From SG-bin7 sp964498095 (GTDB lineage Bacteria > Bdellovibrionota > Bdellovibrionia > Bdellovibrionales > SG-bin7): a stretch of 64,000 bases of DNA. The notes under the pieces are model-generated. The model had not been told where the DNA came from. It saw only the letters and a program-made list of their open reading frames with translations, and made no database searches. Shown in pieces: positions 8,099 through 16,126 of this stretch. Made by a program: the position numbers and the translations under genes. Every line of letters starts with the position of its first letter. The stretch's first letter is position 1. The stretch is taken from the NCBI GenBank assembly GCA_964498095.1, contig CAZCFY010000008.1:108035-172034 (forward strand), read 5' to 3'.

Positions 8099-8932
8099 TC
8101 AGTAAAACCCCGCAGGTCGCGAAAAAACCCCGGCAGGTAACTCGATGCGAATGCAGGCAAGACAGAAAAATTCACCCTGGTAGTTGGGGGCATTGGCAGA
8201 TATTCCTTTGTAAAGAGAGTCACCGATTATCGGGGAGCCTTCAAACGCCAACTGAGCACGGATTTGGTGACTTCGGCCAGTGATCAGTTCAATTTCGCTG
8301 GTATAGCTTCCGCCGTTGGAGTCGTCTAGCGTGGCCCGCTCCCAAACGTTACTTGTTACAACAAGTTCACACTTCTTCCAATTTGGCTGTTCTTCGCGCG
8401 AAAGAATTTTAGGCGCTCGTGCTGACGGCATCATGTAATGAACGTGTCTACCGACGTTTACGGGGTTTTCTGTTTGGGCGACATAGAATTTTTTAATTTC
8501 TTTGCGCATAAAGGCCTCATTAATTTTCGCTTGGGTCGGTAAATTTTTAGCCAAAATTAAAACGCCCTGCGTACCAATGTCTAAACGATGGGTATGAAAA
8601 AGTTCTTGGCCCTTAAATTTTCGCATCGCTACAAGCACATTCTCAAGTGCATTATCAAGTGTCGGATGCACGGGGATGCCATACGGCTTATCGATGATCA
8701 TGAGATCACGGTCTTCGTAAATCGTAAGTTGGTTCCAGTCTATTTTGCCAACAGGATAGCGCTTAGGCTGAGTATGGACGCGAAGGTAATCGCCTTCTTT
8801 AAGTTTTAAATTTTGATTCGCCCGCGTGTGGTTAATATACACAGATCCAAGATCTATCAGGTTTTGGCTGGCTAAAGACAAAAGCTCACTAGGTTTATCA
8901 ATTAAATAGTGTTCAATCCCAGGCATTAACAC
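8099..8932 (-). CDS. RluA-family pseudouridine synthase
   Basis: Isomerises uridine to pseudouridine in rRNA or tRNA. Motif I appears as DKPYGIPVHP (81-90). The catalytic motif HRLD is at 115-118 with D118 as the nucleophile, followed by GTQGVLILAK where most family members have TSG. A late GRSHQIRAQLA motif completes the fold. The first ~60 residues, with SVYINHTRANQNLKLKEGDYL, look like an S4-type RNA-binding domain. The start is GTG at 8932 or ATG at 8926. Length 277 aa is normal. Which RNA position it modifies cannot be told. Confidence 0.88.
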   Translation of the reverse strand: MLMPGIEHYLIDKPSELLSLASQNLIDLGSVYINHTRANQNLKLKEGDYLRVHTQPKRYPVGKIDWNQLTIYEDRDLMIIDKPYGIPVHPTLDNALENVLVAMRKFKGQELFHTHRLDIGTQGVLILAKNLPTQAKINEAFMRKEIKKFYVAQTENPVNVGRHVHYMMPSARAPKILSREEQPNWKKCELVVTSNVWERATLDDSNGGSYTSEIELITGRSHQIRAQLAFEGSPIIGDSLYKGISANAPNYQGEFFCLACIRIELPAGVFSRPAGFY

Positions 8933-9124
8933 CGCTTAGCAGGAAGGGCGCCGACGCTCAATGGTTTATTCGTGGCTAATGCGGATGAGTGGCCGACTTT
9001 TTCTTTATGGCCCGTTTACATCACTTCCGGCACCAAACGAAAAAATCAATTATCAATACCGAGAACTGCAATTGCGCGTTTCAAGAAAAAGACAGGTCCT
9101 TTAGGAAGGTTAACGCAAGTGCGC

Positions 9125-9148
9125 TACCAAAAAGAACCTGGAACCTTT
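9125..9148 (-). repeat. Right copy of 24-bp perfect inverted repeat (REP-like)
   Basis: Exact reverse complement of 8055-8078. It overlaps the stop codon of the FliG-like gene (TAA at 9147-9149), so both copies sit at gene 3' ends, pointing at each other across the pseudouridine synthase gene. About 195 bp between the synthase start (8932) and this repeat contain no convincing gene and would hold the synthase promoter. Confidence 0.85.
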
Positions 9149-9611
9149 ATGCGGCTTCGTCTTCTGATAAGGCGAGGTCGGGAGCGAACCTTTCTAAACG
9201 GATCTTGCCGGAGTCGATAAGCTGTCTGACCTTTTCGATGACTTTGATGGAAGCGGCGTGAACTTCGTTAGGATTGGGAGTTAGGATGGTGAAGAATTCC
9301 TCGATTTCGCGCTTTTTCAAATGAGGTAACGTAGCGATGGCCTTTTCTAAACCCGGTTGGCCCACTTTTTTTAAGGCGATGGCCAACGTGCGCGGCGGGA
9401 TTTCGCTGGCAAACTCACCAACGACTTCCACGGGCCATGAAAACATTAGGTCCATCGTTAGCATTTTTTTAGAAATTGTCATTGCCCAGCTGGGGTCTTC
9501 TTTTTTTACTATATCCATGAATTGAGTCTGCTTGCTGGAGGTACACGTTTCGATAAGTTGAAGTAATTGGCGAAAGCCACCTTTTTTGCGATAGCGGTCA
9601 AGCATACCCAT
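9147..9611 (-). CDS. Stand-alone FliG-like domain protein
   Basis: A 154-aa protein that resembles the middle/C-terminal part of the flagellar motor switch protein FliG: helices MTISKKMLTMDLMF, then EIPPRTLAIALKKV, then KAIATLPHLKKREIEEFF, and a closing helix IKVIEKVRQLIDSGKI matching FliG's R-x-L-x-x-x-G-x-I end. A full FliG is about 330 aa, so this is a single-domain relative rather than the switch protein itself. AAGGAG lies 8 nt before the ATG. It may bind the real motor or a gliding/signalling assembly; this is inference. Confidence 0.65.
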   Translation of the reverse strand: MGMLDRYRKKGGFRQLLQLIETCTSSKQTQFMDIVKKEDPSWAMTISKKMLTMDLMFSWPVEVVGEFASEIPPRTLAIALKKVGQPGLEKAIATLPHLKKREIEEFFTILTPNPNEVHAASIKVIEKVRQLIDSGKIRLERFAPDLALSEDEAA

Positions 9612-9672
9612 GTTTTGACTCCTTTTGAGACTATTAGGCGATATCTATTAATCGGAGTCAGTGCCAGTGGTC

Positions 9673-10968
9673 TTAAGAGCTAGATTGAGAAAGTATATGC
9701 TTCACAATGATATCGTGGTTTAACCAGAGCGAAGATTTAGACATTAGGAACGAATCATGAAATATAAGTTGGCCCGTTCCCTTAAGAATTTCTTCACTAA
9801 GAACAAAGGTAACCAGATTTTTCTCGTCTTGGTGCATTTCGATAATGCGGTTTGAGCAATCCACCAGTTTCTGCATTTGACTGAGGTTATTATGTTGCGG
9901 AAATTTGTCAAAAATATTGAAGTCCCTTTTTATTTCCGCATCGCTATAAAACTCGCGCGCGACAGTCAGTAAATCATCAATGGATTTGCCCGGCTTTAAG
10001 AGTGCTTGGCACTTAGCAAACAGATCCTTGGTATATTTTTTGTCGGCCCCTAACTTTTTATAGGAAGATAACAGCGGATAGAGCGGAACCTCTACGCCTT
10101 GGAAAATTGAGCTTGAGTTGGTTAAGATTTCAGGAGAGTTGTAGACGCAGGTTTTAATTCCCGATTTATGAAAACCCCAGCTATGATTCTCTAACCGAAT
10201 TTTTGCCCAACCCTGAATATAAGGCGCGTAACTTTGCCAAAAATATTCCGCTCCCGTCGTGATCTCGGTGCCGTGGTAACCATAGGCCGAAAAACGCAGC
10301 GAATTTGTTTTTGCAAGCGTTGCCGATTCTTCCACTAAAACTTTAAATGTATCCGCAGTAACGGCATTAAAACTCTTATCGCAGAGCCGGCCTAAGTCGG
10401 AGTTCCAAAAACTTTCTGACGGTATAAATTTATCACCTTTGGGTTTTACGACGCGGTTTAGGGCCGCCATAAAAATCTTGGCTCTGGGGACACCACCTGC
10501 CATTAGGTGCGCGATAAAAACATTTTTGCCCGGCTCAATGCGCGCTTGGAGTTCGCGGTAAAACTCTTTTACGTATTTCGTAAAACGTTCCGCACCCACT
10601 TTTTCTGATTCTTCTATCTGGACCCAATTAAGCTTGGCGTTTTGCCACTCATCCATTCTAATGTCTTTAACGAGGTCACAGGGGGTGAGTCCTTGCGTGG
10701 ATTTTTCCAAATCAAAACCAGCCTCTAACGGAACATTGATTAACTCCGTTGGCATTTTAGCAAGTTCATCGCCGTTTAACTTTCGCAGGGCTCCGGCCTC
10801 GCGGCGACCGACGGTCGTGTAAATAACTTTTAGCCCATATTTCTCGGCTTCCTGAATTAGCCCATTGACGTAGCCTCGTCCGAAAACTTCACCAAAGATC
10901 ACCAGATAATCGCCAGGGTTATAGAGTGCTTTTATGGGGGAATCGCGTAATGGGAAGTAATTCTTCAT
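9673..10968 (-). CDS. Putative enoyl-ACP reductase, FabMG-like
   Basis: 431 aa without signal peptide. The N-terminus has a Rossmann-like strand-loop-helix (YLVIFGEVFGRGYVNGLIQEA) followed by a basic patch T-V-G-R-R that could bind NADP phosphate. Overall layout and length suggest the unusual enoyl-ACP reductase group named FabMG, but I recall that family only roughly and cannot align it here. The gene is the last of a four-gene overlapping operon with an RND efflux system; it overlaps the TolC-like gene by 4 nt. A lipid-linked role for the pump would explain the pairing. Another SDR-type reductase is the alternative. Confidence 0.45.
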   Translation of the reverse strand: MKNYFPLRDSPIKALYNPGDYLVIFGEVFGRGYVNGLIQEAEKYGLKVIYTTVGRREAGALRKLNGDELAKMPTELINVPLEAGFDLEKSTQGLTPCDLVKDIRMDEWQNAKLNWVQIEESEKVGAERFTKYVKEFYRELQARIEPGKNVFIAHLMAGGVPRAKIFMAALNRVVKPKGDKFIPSESFWNSDLGRLCDKSFNAVTADTFKVLVEESATLAKTNSLRFSAYGYHGTEITTGAEYFWQSYAPYIQGWAKIRLENHSWGFHKSGIKTCVYNSPEILTNSSSIFQGVEVPLYPLLSSYKKLGADKKYTKDLFAKCQALLKPGKSIDDLLTVAREFYSDAEIKRDFNIFDKFPQHNNLSQMQKLVDCSNRIIEMHQDEKNLVTFVLSEEILKGTGQLIFHDSFLMSKSSLWLNHDIIVKHILSQSSS

Positions 10969-12182
10969 TTTTGCTCTCCTAGCACCTGTGAAACTTTATT
11001 GCCGATACTGGATTGATAGCGGAGATATGACAAATTCATCTGTAACCACAAATTATAAACCGCAAATGTCGCGTCCACCACGCGGGCTTGGTCGAGCGCC
11101 ACTTCGTTGGCGGAGATGGCGCCGGCGCGAAACCGGGCGAGGCTCGTTTTAAATGTCAGCTGAATGTCGCGCAAATTTTCTTCGGCAATTTTATATTGTT
11201 TTAAATATTGGGTTAAGTTTTTACTATGTACGGAAATTTCTTTGGTTAAATCTCTTTCCGTGTCTTTTAAAGTTTCCTCACTTTTTCTTAACTGCACAAA
11301 GCCAGCACGGATATCTGAAAGAGTTTGTCCAGAATCAAAAAGATTCCATTTTGCCGTAAGGTAAATCTCATTTCCGTAACTTTCGGTGACTTCATAATAA
11401 GAGCGGCCAACGGATAAATCCAGGCGGGGTAAATTTGTCGTTACTGTGGAGTGAGCCAACGAGCGGTTTGACTCTAAAGCTAACTGCGCCGCTTTTAATC
11501 GCGGGTGTTCACTGGGCAAGCCACTCTTGGCAACCGGTTCTTTGGGGTTGAGTTTGGGGTCGGCAAGGGCTAAAAAAGAGCCTACCCAATAACTCAGTTC
11601 AGAATAGCAGCTTTCTTTTTTCGTGAGCTCACTTAAATACCGTATGCGGCGGTTTTCGGCGTCCACCTTTAATTTTAAGAAATCATCACGAGACTTTATC
11701 CCCTTCTTAAAGCGGCTTTGCTCGATAGCGGCAATCTGTTCGCTTATCTTTAAAGCTTCAAGGGCGGCGGCCTCCGCGTTTTGTTCGTAGAGACAATTTA
11801 GATAAGTTTCCGCCAGCTGCAGTTCGTTTTGGTTTAGCGCCCAATCTTCGGTAGATTCGGTGGCGGCGAGCAAAAAACCTTTTGCACGGATATTGGTGTA
11901 GTCGCCAAAACTTGAGAATAAGTTTAAGCCGGCGCTGAGTTTCCAAGTCGGATTGGCTAAATCGTCAATTGTAGAAGTCGAAGACTTTTGCCACGCACCG
12001 GATATCGATGGAGTCAGGTTTAACCAGCTCTTGGTGCGGCCAATTTCGGCGTTTTGTGTGTCGAGATTGTAACTTTGTTGCTTCGGATGCTTGGGAACGA
12101 GTTTGAGCGCATCCTTAAGTGTGAGTGTCTGCGCCGAAGAAGAAAAGAGGGGGAGTAGTATAAAAACGAGAAGCTTAAACAT
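10965..12182 (-). CDS. TolC-family outer-membrane efflux channel
   Basis: A signal peptide (MFKLLVFILLPLFSSSAQ) followed by two repeated helical halves typical of outer membrane efflux proteins. Each half has a beta segment (LTPSISGAWQKSSTST; LPRLDLSVGRSYYEVTES) followed by long coiled-coil helices (AEAAALEALKISEQIAAIEQSRFKKG; KEISVHSKNLTQYLKQYKIAEENL). At about 405 aa it is slightly shorter than E. coli TolC. I use the ATG at 12182 because it begins the signal peptide; it overlaps the end of the RND gene. It should form the trimeric exit duct of the pump encoded just upstream. Confidence 0.88.
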   Translation of the reverse strand: MFKLLVFILLPLFSSSAQTLTLKDALKLVPKHPKQQSYNLDTQNAEIGRTKSWLNLTPSISGAWQKSSTSTIDDLANPTWKLSAGLNLFSSFGDYTNIRAKGFLLAATESTEDWALNQNELQLAETYLNCLYEQNAEAAALEALKISEQIAAIEQSRFKKGIKSRDDFLKLKVDAENRRIRYLSELTKKESCYSELSYWVGSFLALADPKLNPKEPVAKSGLPSEHPRLKAAQLALESNRSLAHSTVTTNLPRLDLSVGRSYYEVTESYGNEIYLTAKWNLFDSGQTLSDIRAGFVQLRKSEETLKDTERDLTKEISVHSKNLTQYLKQYKIAEENLRDIQLTFKTSLARFRAGAISANEVALDQARVVDATFAVYNLWLQMNLSYLRYQSSIGNKVSQVLGEQK

Positions 12183-15100
12183 GTTTTCGGTCCGCAATCA
12201 CTTCTAAGCAGGGTACTATTATTAATGTGAGAAGAGTGGAGAAGAGCATTCCAAAACTTACGCTAATTCCGAGTGGCTGTAGCACCTCTCCGCCTTGCCC
12301 GAGACCCATAGCCAGAGGAATCATAGCTAGGATCGTAGTAAAGCTCGTAATTAACACGGGCCGCATCCGTACTGAAGCTGACTTAATCGCCGCGCTCACT
12401 GGATCAAGCCCTTCCTCACGGCATTGATTATAAAAGCTCACCAAAATAATTGAATTATTCACGGCAATGCCGCCGAGAAGAATTACACCTAAAAATGAAT
12501 TTATAGACCAAGTACTGTCAAAAACCCAAAGCGCCAAAGACACGCCCAAAAATCCCAGCGGGATAGCGGCCTTAATGATTAATACATCTTTTATGTTTTC
12601 AAACTGGACATAAACAATCATCGCGATGAGACACAAGCTGATTAAGAAAGCGTAAATGAGGCCACGTAGCGATTTATTAATTTCGACCTGCGAGTCTTCG
12701 ATTATTACCTGAACGTCTTTAGAGCGCGGTAAGGATTCCACCAGGGCTTTCAATTTCTGTTCATTATTATATTTATCTTCGCGGGCCTGTTGCGTGAGAT
12801 ATCCGTAAACGAGTGTATTGCGAGTTTCTTCTTCGATATAAAAACCTGAGACCGCATCATCAAGGCTAATTGTGGCAAGTGCACTCAAGGGTAAAATACT
12901 GGCGCCGGCAATTACGGGAATGGCGGCAATATCTTCGGCCGTCTTAAACCACTGTTCAGGGTATTGGATGTAGACGTATTTGTCTTTATCGTCGGTTTTA
13001 ACAAATCCCAATCCCTTTTGGCGAATCCCAGACGAAATAATTTCGCCAAGATCAAAAAGTGTTGGGCCACTTAAGTCTTTATCCTTAATCCGGTCCAGAA
13101 CTTGAAACTGGGGTTTTAAAGTAAATTGAGGCTCACGTTTTACCGTGCTATCGACCCAGGCGAGCAGTCGGGTGCCCTCTAATTCCATTTTAAGTTTCTC
13201 GGCGTATTCCAGAGTTTCACTTTCGGGGCCGGTGATTTTTACGGAAAGATGGGGCGGATTTGGAATGGGCAGTTTTGAAGGATTGAACGGCCAGACGCGA
13301 AATTGAATTTGCGGCGTACTCACCAAACGATTTTCTAATTCCTTCATCGTTTCTTTCATAAGCTTCTTGGATTTTAGATGGGCAAAAATTCCACCTTCGT
13401 CGCGGTCGCGGACTTGGGTAAAAGTATAATCAATCTTGTCGCTAAATTCATTCTTAAGAATTTTTTCGTAGGGTTCTAAGGCCATCGCCGCTTCTTCGGT
13501 CGACATTGATCCCGAAATAGAAGCCCAAATTATGACTAAATCAGAGCTGGGGATGGCGATAATTTCTTTTTTAATTTTTGGCAGCAAGATATACGATACG
13601 CCAATTACCAGCGCAAAAGCCCCAGTGCTTAATGAGACCCGTCGCACCTTTGAAGAAAGAATAAAGCGCAGAAATCCCTGATAGAGCAGCACGAATTTTT
13701 CGTAATAATAATTAAAGGCCATTGAGACGCGGTTCATTTCGTTGGGGTCGTGATGGATTTGCGAACGAATGGTAGGCACTAAAATAATTGCCACGATGGC
13801 GGAGAACACGTGCGAATAAACTACTGCTTTTGCTAAATCACCTAAAATGGCGTAGGTAACTCCGGAGGTCATCGACAATGGTAGGAAAACAATAACGCTT
13901 GCTAACGTGGAAGTTAGAATTGGCCATTTAACTTCGTTGACCGCGTCCATGATGACATCAAGGCGCTCACGTCCTTTATTCCTTTCCATTTCAAAATGGC
14001 GAATAATATTTTCGACCATGACGACGCTAGCATCGACGTTCATTCCCGCGGAGAGGGCTAAGCCGCCCAACGAAACGAGGTTGATCCCGACGTTGTTAAA
14101 GTACATCAAAATAAAGGCCCAGGCCATGGCCAGTGGAATTTCCAGGGCAGAAAATACGGTGAGCTTAAGCGAGCCTACGAACAAAAGTAAAATCGCCACG
14201 GCAAAGAATCCACCGAGCGCGATGGATTCATAAACGTCGCGGACTGCCGCATTGATGACGTTACTGGGATTTACCAAGATCTTAAAGTCTGCGCCTTTTG
14301 GCCATTTTGGTTTCGAAGTTTCTAAAATTCCGGTTACTTGATCGCAAAGCTCTTTTAAGTTCGCATCGTCGCGCGGGTTAACGAACAGAATTAAACTCTG
14401 CTTGCCATCGGTTTTGTAAATGTCTTGTCCTTCTTGGCCGGCGCGCAGTTCGATGACGGCGATATCTTTGAGTTTTAAGCCCGGAGTGCCAAAAGGTTCC
14501 AAAGAAAGTTCTTCAAGTTCAGAAACGTTTTCGACTTTGTTTTGCAGTAAGATCTGGTAATTACTTTCGCCTAACTGGACGCTGCCGGGGTAAATAGGCG
14601 CTAAGGCACTTTCGACGTAGCCCGCGAGCTTAAAGACGTCGACGCGATGAAATGTGGCGCGCTCGGGATTTACGGTAATATAAACATTTTGCGCGCTCGG
14701 GTCGGTAAGGCCAACTGCTTTTGTGCCTTCGAGGGACTTAATTGGACTGTAAATTAAAGGCTCCAGCGCTTTTTTAAGCGCCGTTAAATCCCCATCCGGA
14801 GAAGAAATGCTGGCCGCGTAAAAGGCACTATTTGCCTGGCGCTGCCAATAGTTCATAAAATCGCGCATTTCTTTTGGTAAACGCGGGCGGATGGTTTCCA
14901 CCACGGTTTGTACTTCGCGGTCAGCTTTTTTGGCGTCAATGCCCCATTTAAATTCTACCGTGTAGTTCATGTGACCGGGCTCGCCGCGAACCGTGACTTT
15001 TTCTGCGCCCTCTATTTTTCGTAAATTCGCCTGCAGCTCATCACCATATTGATGATAAAAATTTTCCGGCGTCATGCCCCGCAGACTTACGTTGACGCGA

Positions 15101-15225
15101 AATTCAGGTTTGGCCGAATTAGGAAAAAGAGTAACTGGCAAAAACCGCGACAGCACGATGCCAAGGACAGTAAACGCGATAATTAAAAAATAAAGGCGCT
15201 TAGGCCGGGCGTAGATCGATTTCAT
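12175..15225 (-). CDS. RND-family efflux permease (AcrB/CusA type)
   Basis: 1016 aa with the usual two repeats of six transmembrane helices and two large periplasmic loops. TM1 follows a short start (LYFLIIAFTVLGIVLSRFLP). TM4 carries the proton-relay motif GMNVDASVVMVEN near residue 395. It has one aspartate where AcrB has two, the state also seen in heavy-metal CusA pumps, so the substrate class should not be guessed from AcrB. The second half repeats the pattern (LGGIAVNNSIILVSFYNQ). The gene overlaps the adaptor by 4 nt and the channel by 8 nt. Substrate unknown. Confidence 0.9.
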   Translation of the reverse strand: MKSIYARPKRLYFLIIAFTVLGIVLSRFLPVTLFPNSAKPEFRVNVSLRGMTPENFYHQYGDELQANLRKIEGAEKVTVRGEPGHMNYTVEFKWGIDAKKADREVQTVVETIRPRLPKEMRDFMNYWQRQANSAFYAASISSPDGDLTALKKALEPLIYSPIKSLEGTKAVGLTDPSAQNVYITVNPERATFHRVDVFKLAGYVESALAPIYPGSVQLGESNYQILLQNKVENVSELEELSLEPFGTPGLKLKDIAVIELRAGQEGQDIYKTDGKQSLILFVNPRDDANLKELCDQVTGILETSKPKWPKGADFKILVNPSNVINAAVRDVYESIALGGFFAVAILLLFVGSLKLTVFSALEIPLAMAWAFILMYFNNVGINLVSLGGLALSAGMNVDASVVMVENIIRHFEMERNKGRERLDVIMDAVNEVKWPILTSTLASVIVFLPLSMTSGVTYAILGDLAKAVVYSHVFSAIVAIILVPTIRSQIHHDPNEMNRVSMAFNYYYEKFVLLYQGFLRFILSSKVRRVSLSTGAFALVIGVSYILLPKIKKEIIAIPSSDLVIIWASISGSMSTEEAAMALEPYEKILKNEFSDKIDYTFTQVRDRDEGGIFAHLKSKKLMKETMKELENRLVSTPQIQFRVWPFNPSKLPIPNPPHLSVKITGPESETLEYAEKLKMELEGTRLLAWVDSTVKREPQFTLKPQFQVLDRIKDKDLSGPTLFDLGEIISSGIRQKGLGFVKTDDKDKYVYIQYPEQWFKTAEDIAAIPVIAGASILPLSALATISLDDAVSGFYIEEETRNTLVYGYLTQQAREDKYNNEQKLKALVESLPRSKDVQVIIEDSQVEINKSLRGLIYAFLISLCLIAMIVYVQFENIKDVLIIKAAIPLGFLGVSLALWVFDSTWSINSFLGVILLGGIAVNNSIILVSFYNQCREEGLDPVSAAIKSASVRMRPVLITSFTTILAMIPLAMGLGQGGEVLQPLGISVSFGMLFSTLLTLIIVPCLEVIADRKHV

Positions 15226-16067
15226 TTCGTAACAGTCGTCTCCGGCTTGGCCTGGCGGGCGACTTTATCGCCATCTTTTACAAATTCGCTGGATTTTAAA
15301 ACAATCTCATCTTTTTCGACTAAGCCTTTGGTAACGATATGCTGGCCATTAACCAAATCGCCGAGTTCAACTTCCGTCATGTGAACGGTGTCCTGCTTAT
15401 CAAGCTTACGCACAAATTTCTTGAGGTTTAATTTTACGAGCGCTTGGGGCGGGACGATAATATGATCTTCCGACGGCGGATAAACGGTTAATTTACCCAC
15501 GGCACCCATGGTTGGCCGGTCAATTTTCTCGGTGGGCAGGAGTTCCATTTGAATAGTGCCGGTGCGGGGATTTACCACGGTCGAAAGTGCCGAAACCTTG
15601 GTTTTAATTTTTTGCACCTCGGATTCAAAAAGGGCCTCGAAACCTAGCTGCAGACGGCGCACGTCTCCGGCGGGGGCTTCAACAATAATTTTAAAAAGAT
15701 TGGGATCAATGACTTCTCCCGAACTCTCTCCGGCGCTGACGGTCTTTCCTAAATGAACATCAAGTTTGGCGACGACCCCGGAAACGGGAGCGCGCACGGC
15801 ATAGTCATTAAAATTCATCTCCATTTGATTATTCTTCATGTAAAAGATAACTTCGCCGCGGCGGACTTTTGTTCCTAAGCCGCGCACGATGCGGGTGACG
15901 GTCCCGGTGATTTCGCTGGTGAGTTTTCCCTGCACGACGGGAATAATTACTGCGGGGTATTTAATTAAGCGCTGGATTTTTTGTTTTTGAATCACCAAAG
16001 TATCAACGGTGGGAGTGGTTTGCGCCGCAAAACCAAAAGACACCAAAATGGCTAAAATCTTAAACAC
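15222..16067 (-). CDS. Periplasmic adaptor (membrane fusion protein) of the RND pump, hairpin-less
   Basis: A signal peptide (MFKILAILVSFGFAAQ) is followed by the two halves of a biotinyl-lipoyl domain (GTVTRIVRGLGTKVRRGE and APVSGVVAKLDVHLGKTV), then beta-barrel regions ending in the usual VPPQALV and GDLVNGQHIVTKGL segments. The two lipoyl halves are separated by only about 20 residues, so the long coiled-coil hairpin that touches TolC is absent. At 281 aa it is short for the family. It is the first gene of the operon; a hexamer lacking the hairpin would have to meet the channel through its lipoyl tip. Confidence 0.85.
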   Translation of the reverse strand: MFKILAILVSFGFAAQTTPTVDTLVIQKQKIQRLIKYPAVIIPVVQGKLTSEITGTVTRIVRGLGTKVRRGEVIFYMKNNQMEMNFNDYAVRAPVSGVVAKLDVHLGKTVSAGESSGEVIDPNLFKIIVEAPAGDVRRLQLGFEALFESEVQKIKTKVSALSTVVNPRTGTIQMELLPTEKIDRPTMGAVGKLTVYPPSEDHIIVPPQALVKLNLKKFVRKLDKQDTVHMTEVELGDLVNGQHIVTKGLVEKDEIVLKSSEFVKDGDKVARQAKPETTVTK

Positions 16068-16126
16068 TTATAACCTCCGGGAAGGAACCGATTTAAGCAC
16101 CGGTCAGAGGCTAAATCAACGGTGAA

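Noticed and set aside
8972..9261. Two plus-strand frames over the region between the pseudouridine synthase and the FliG-like gene
   Set aside because: Their text looks like random translation and they overlap the well-supported FliG-like gene on the other strand.
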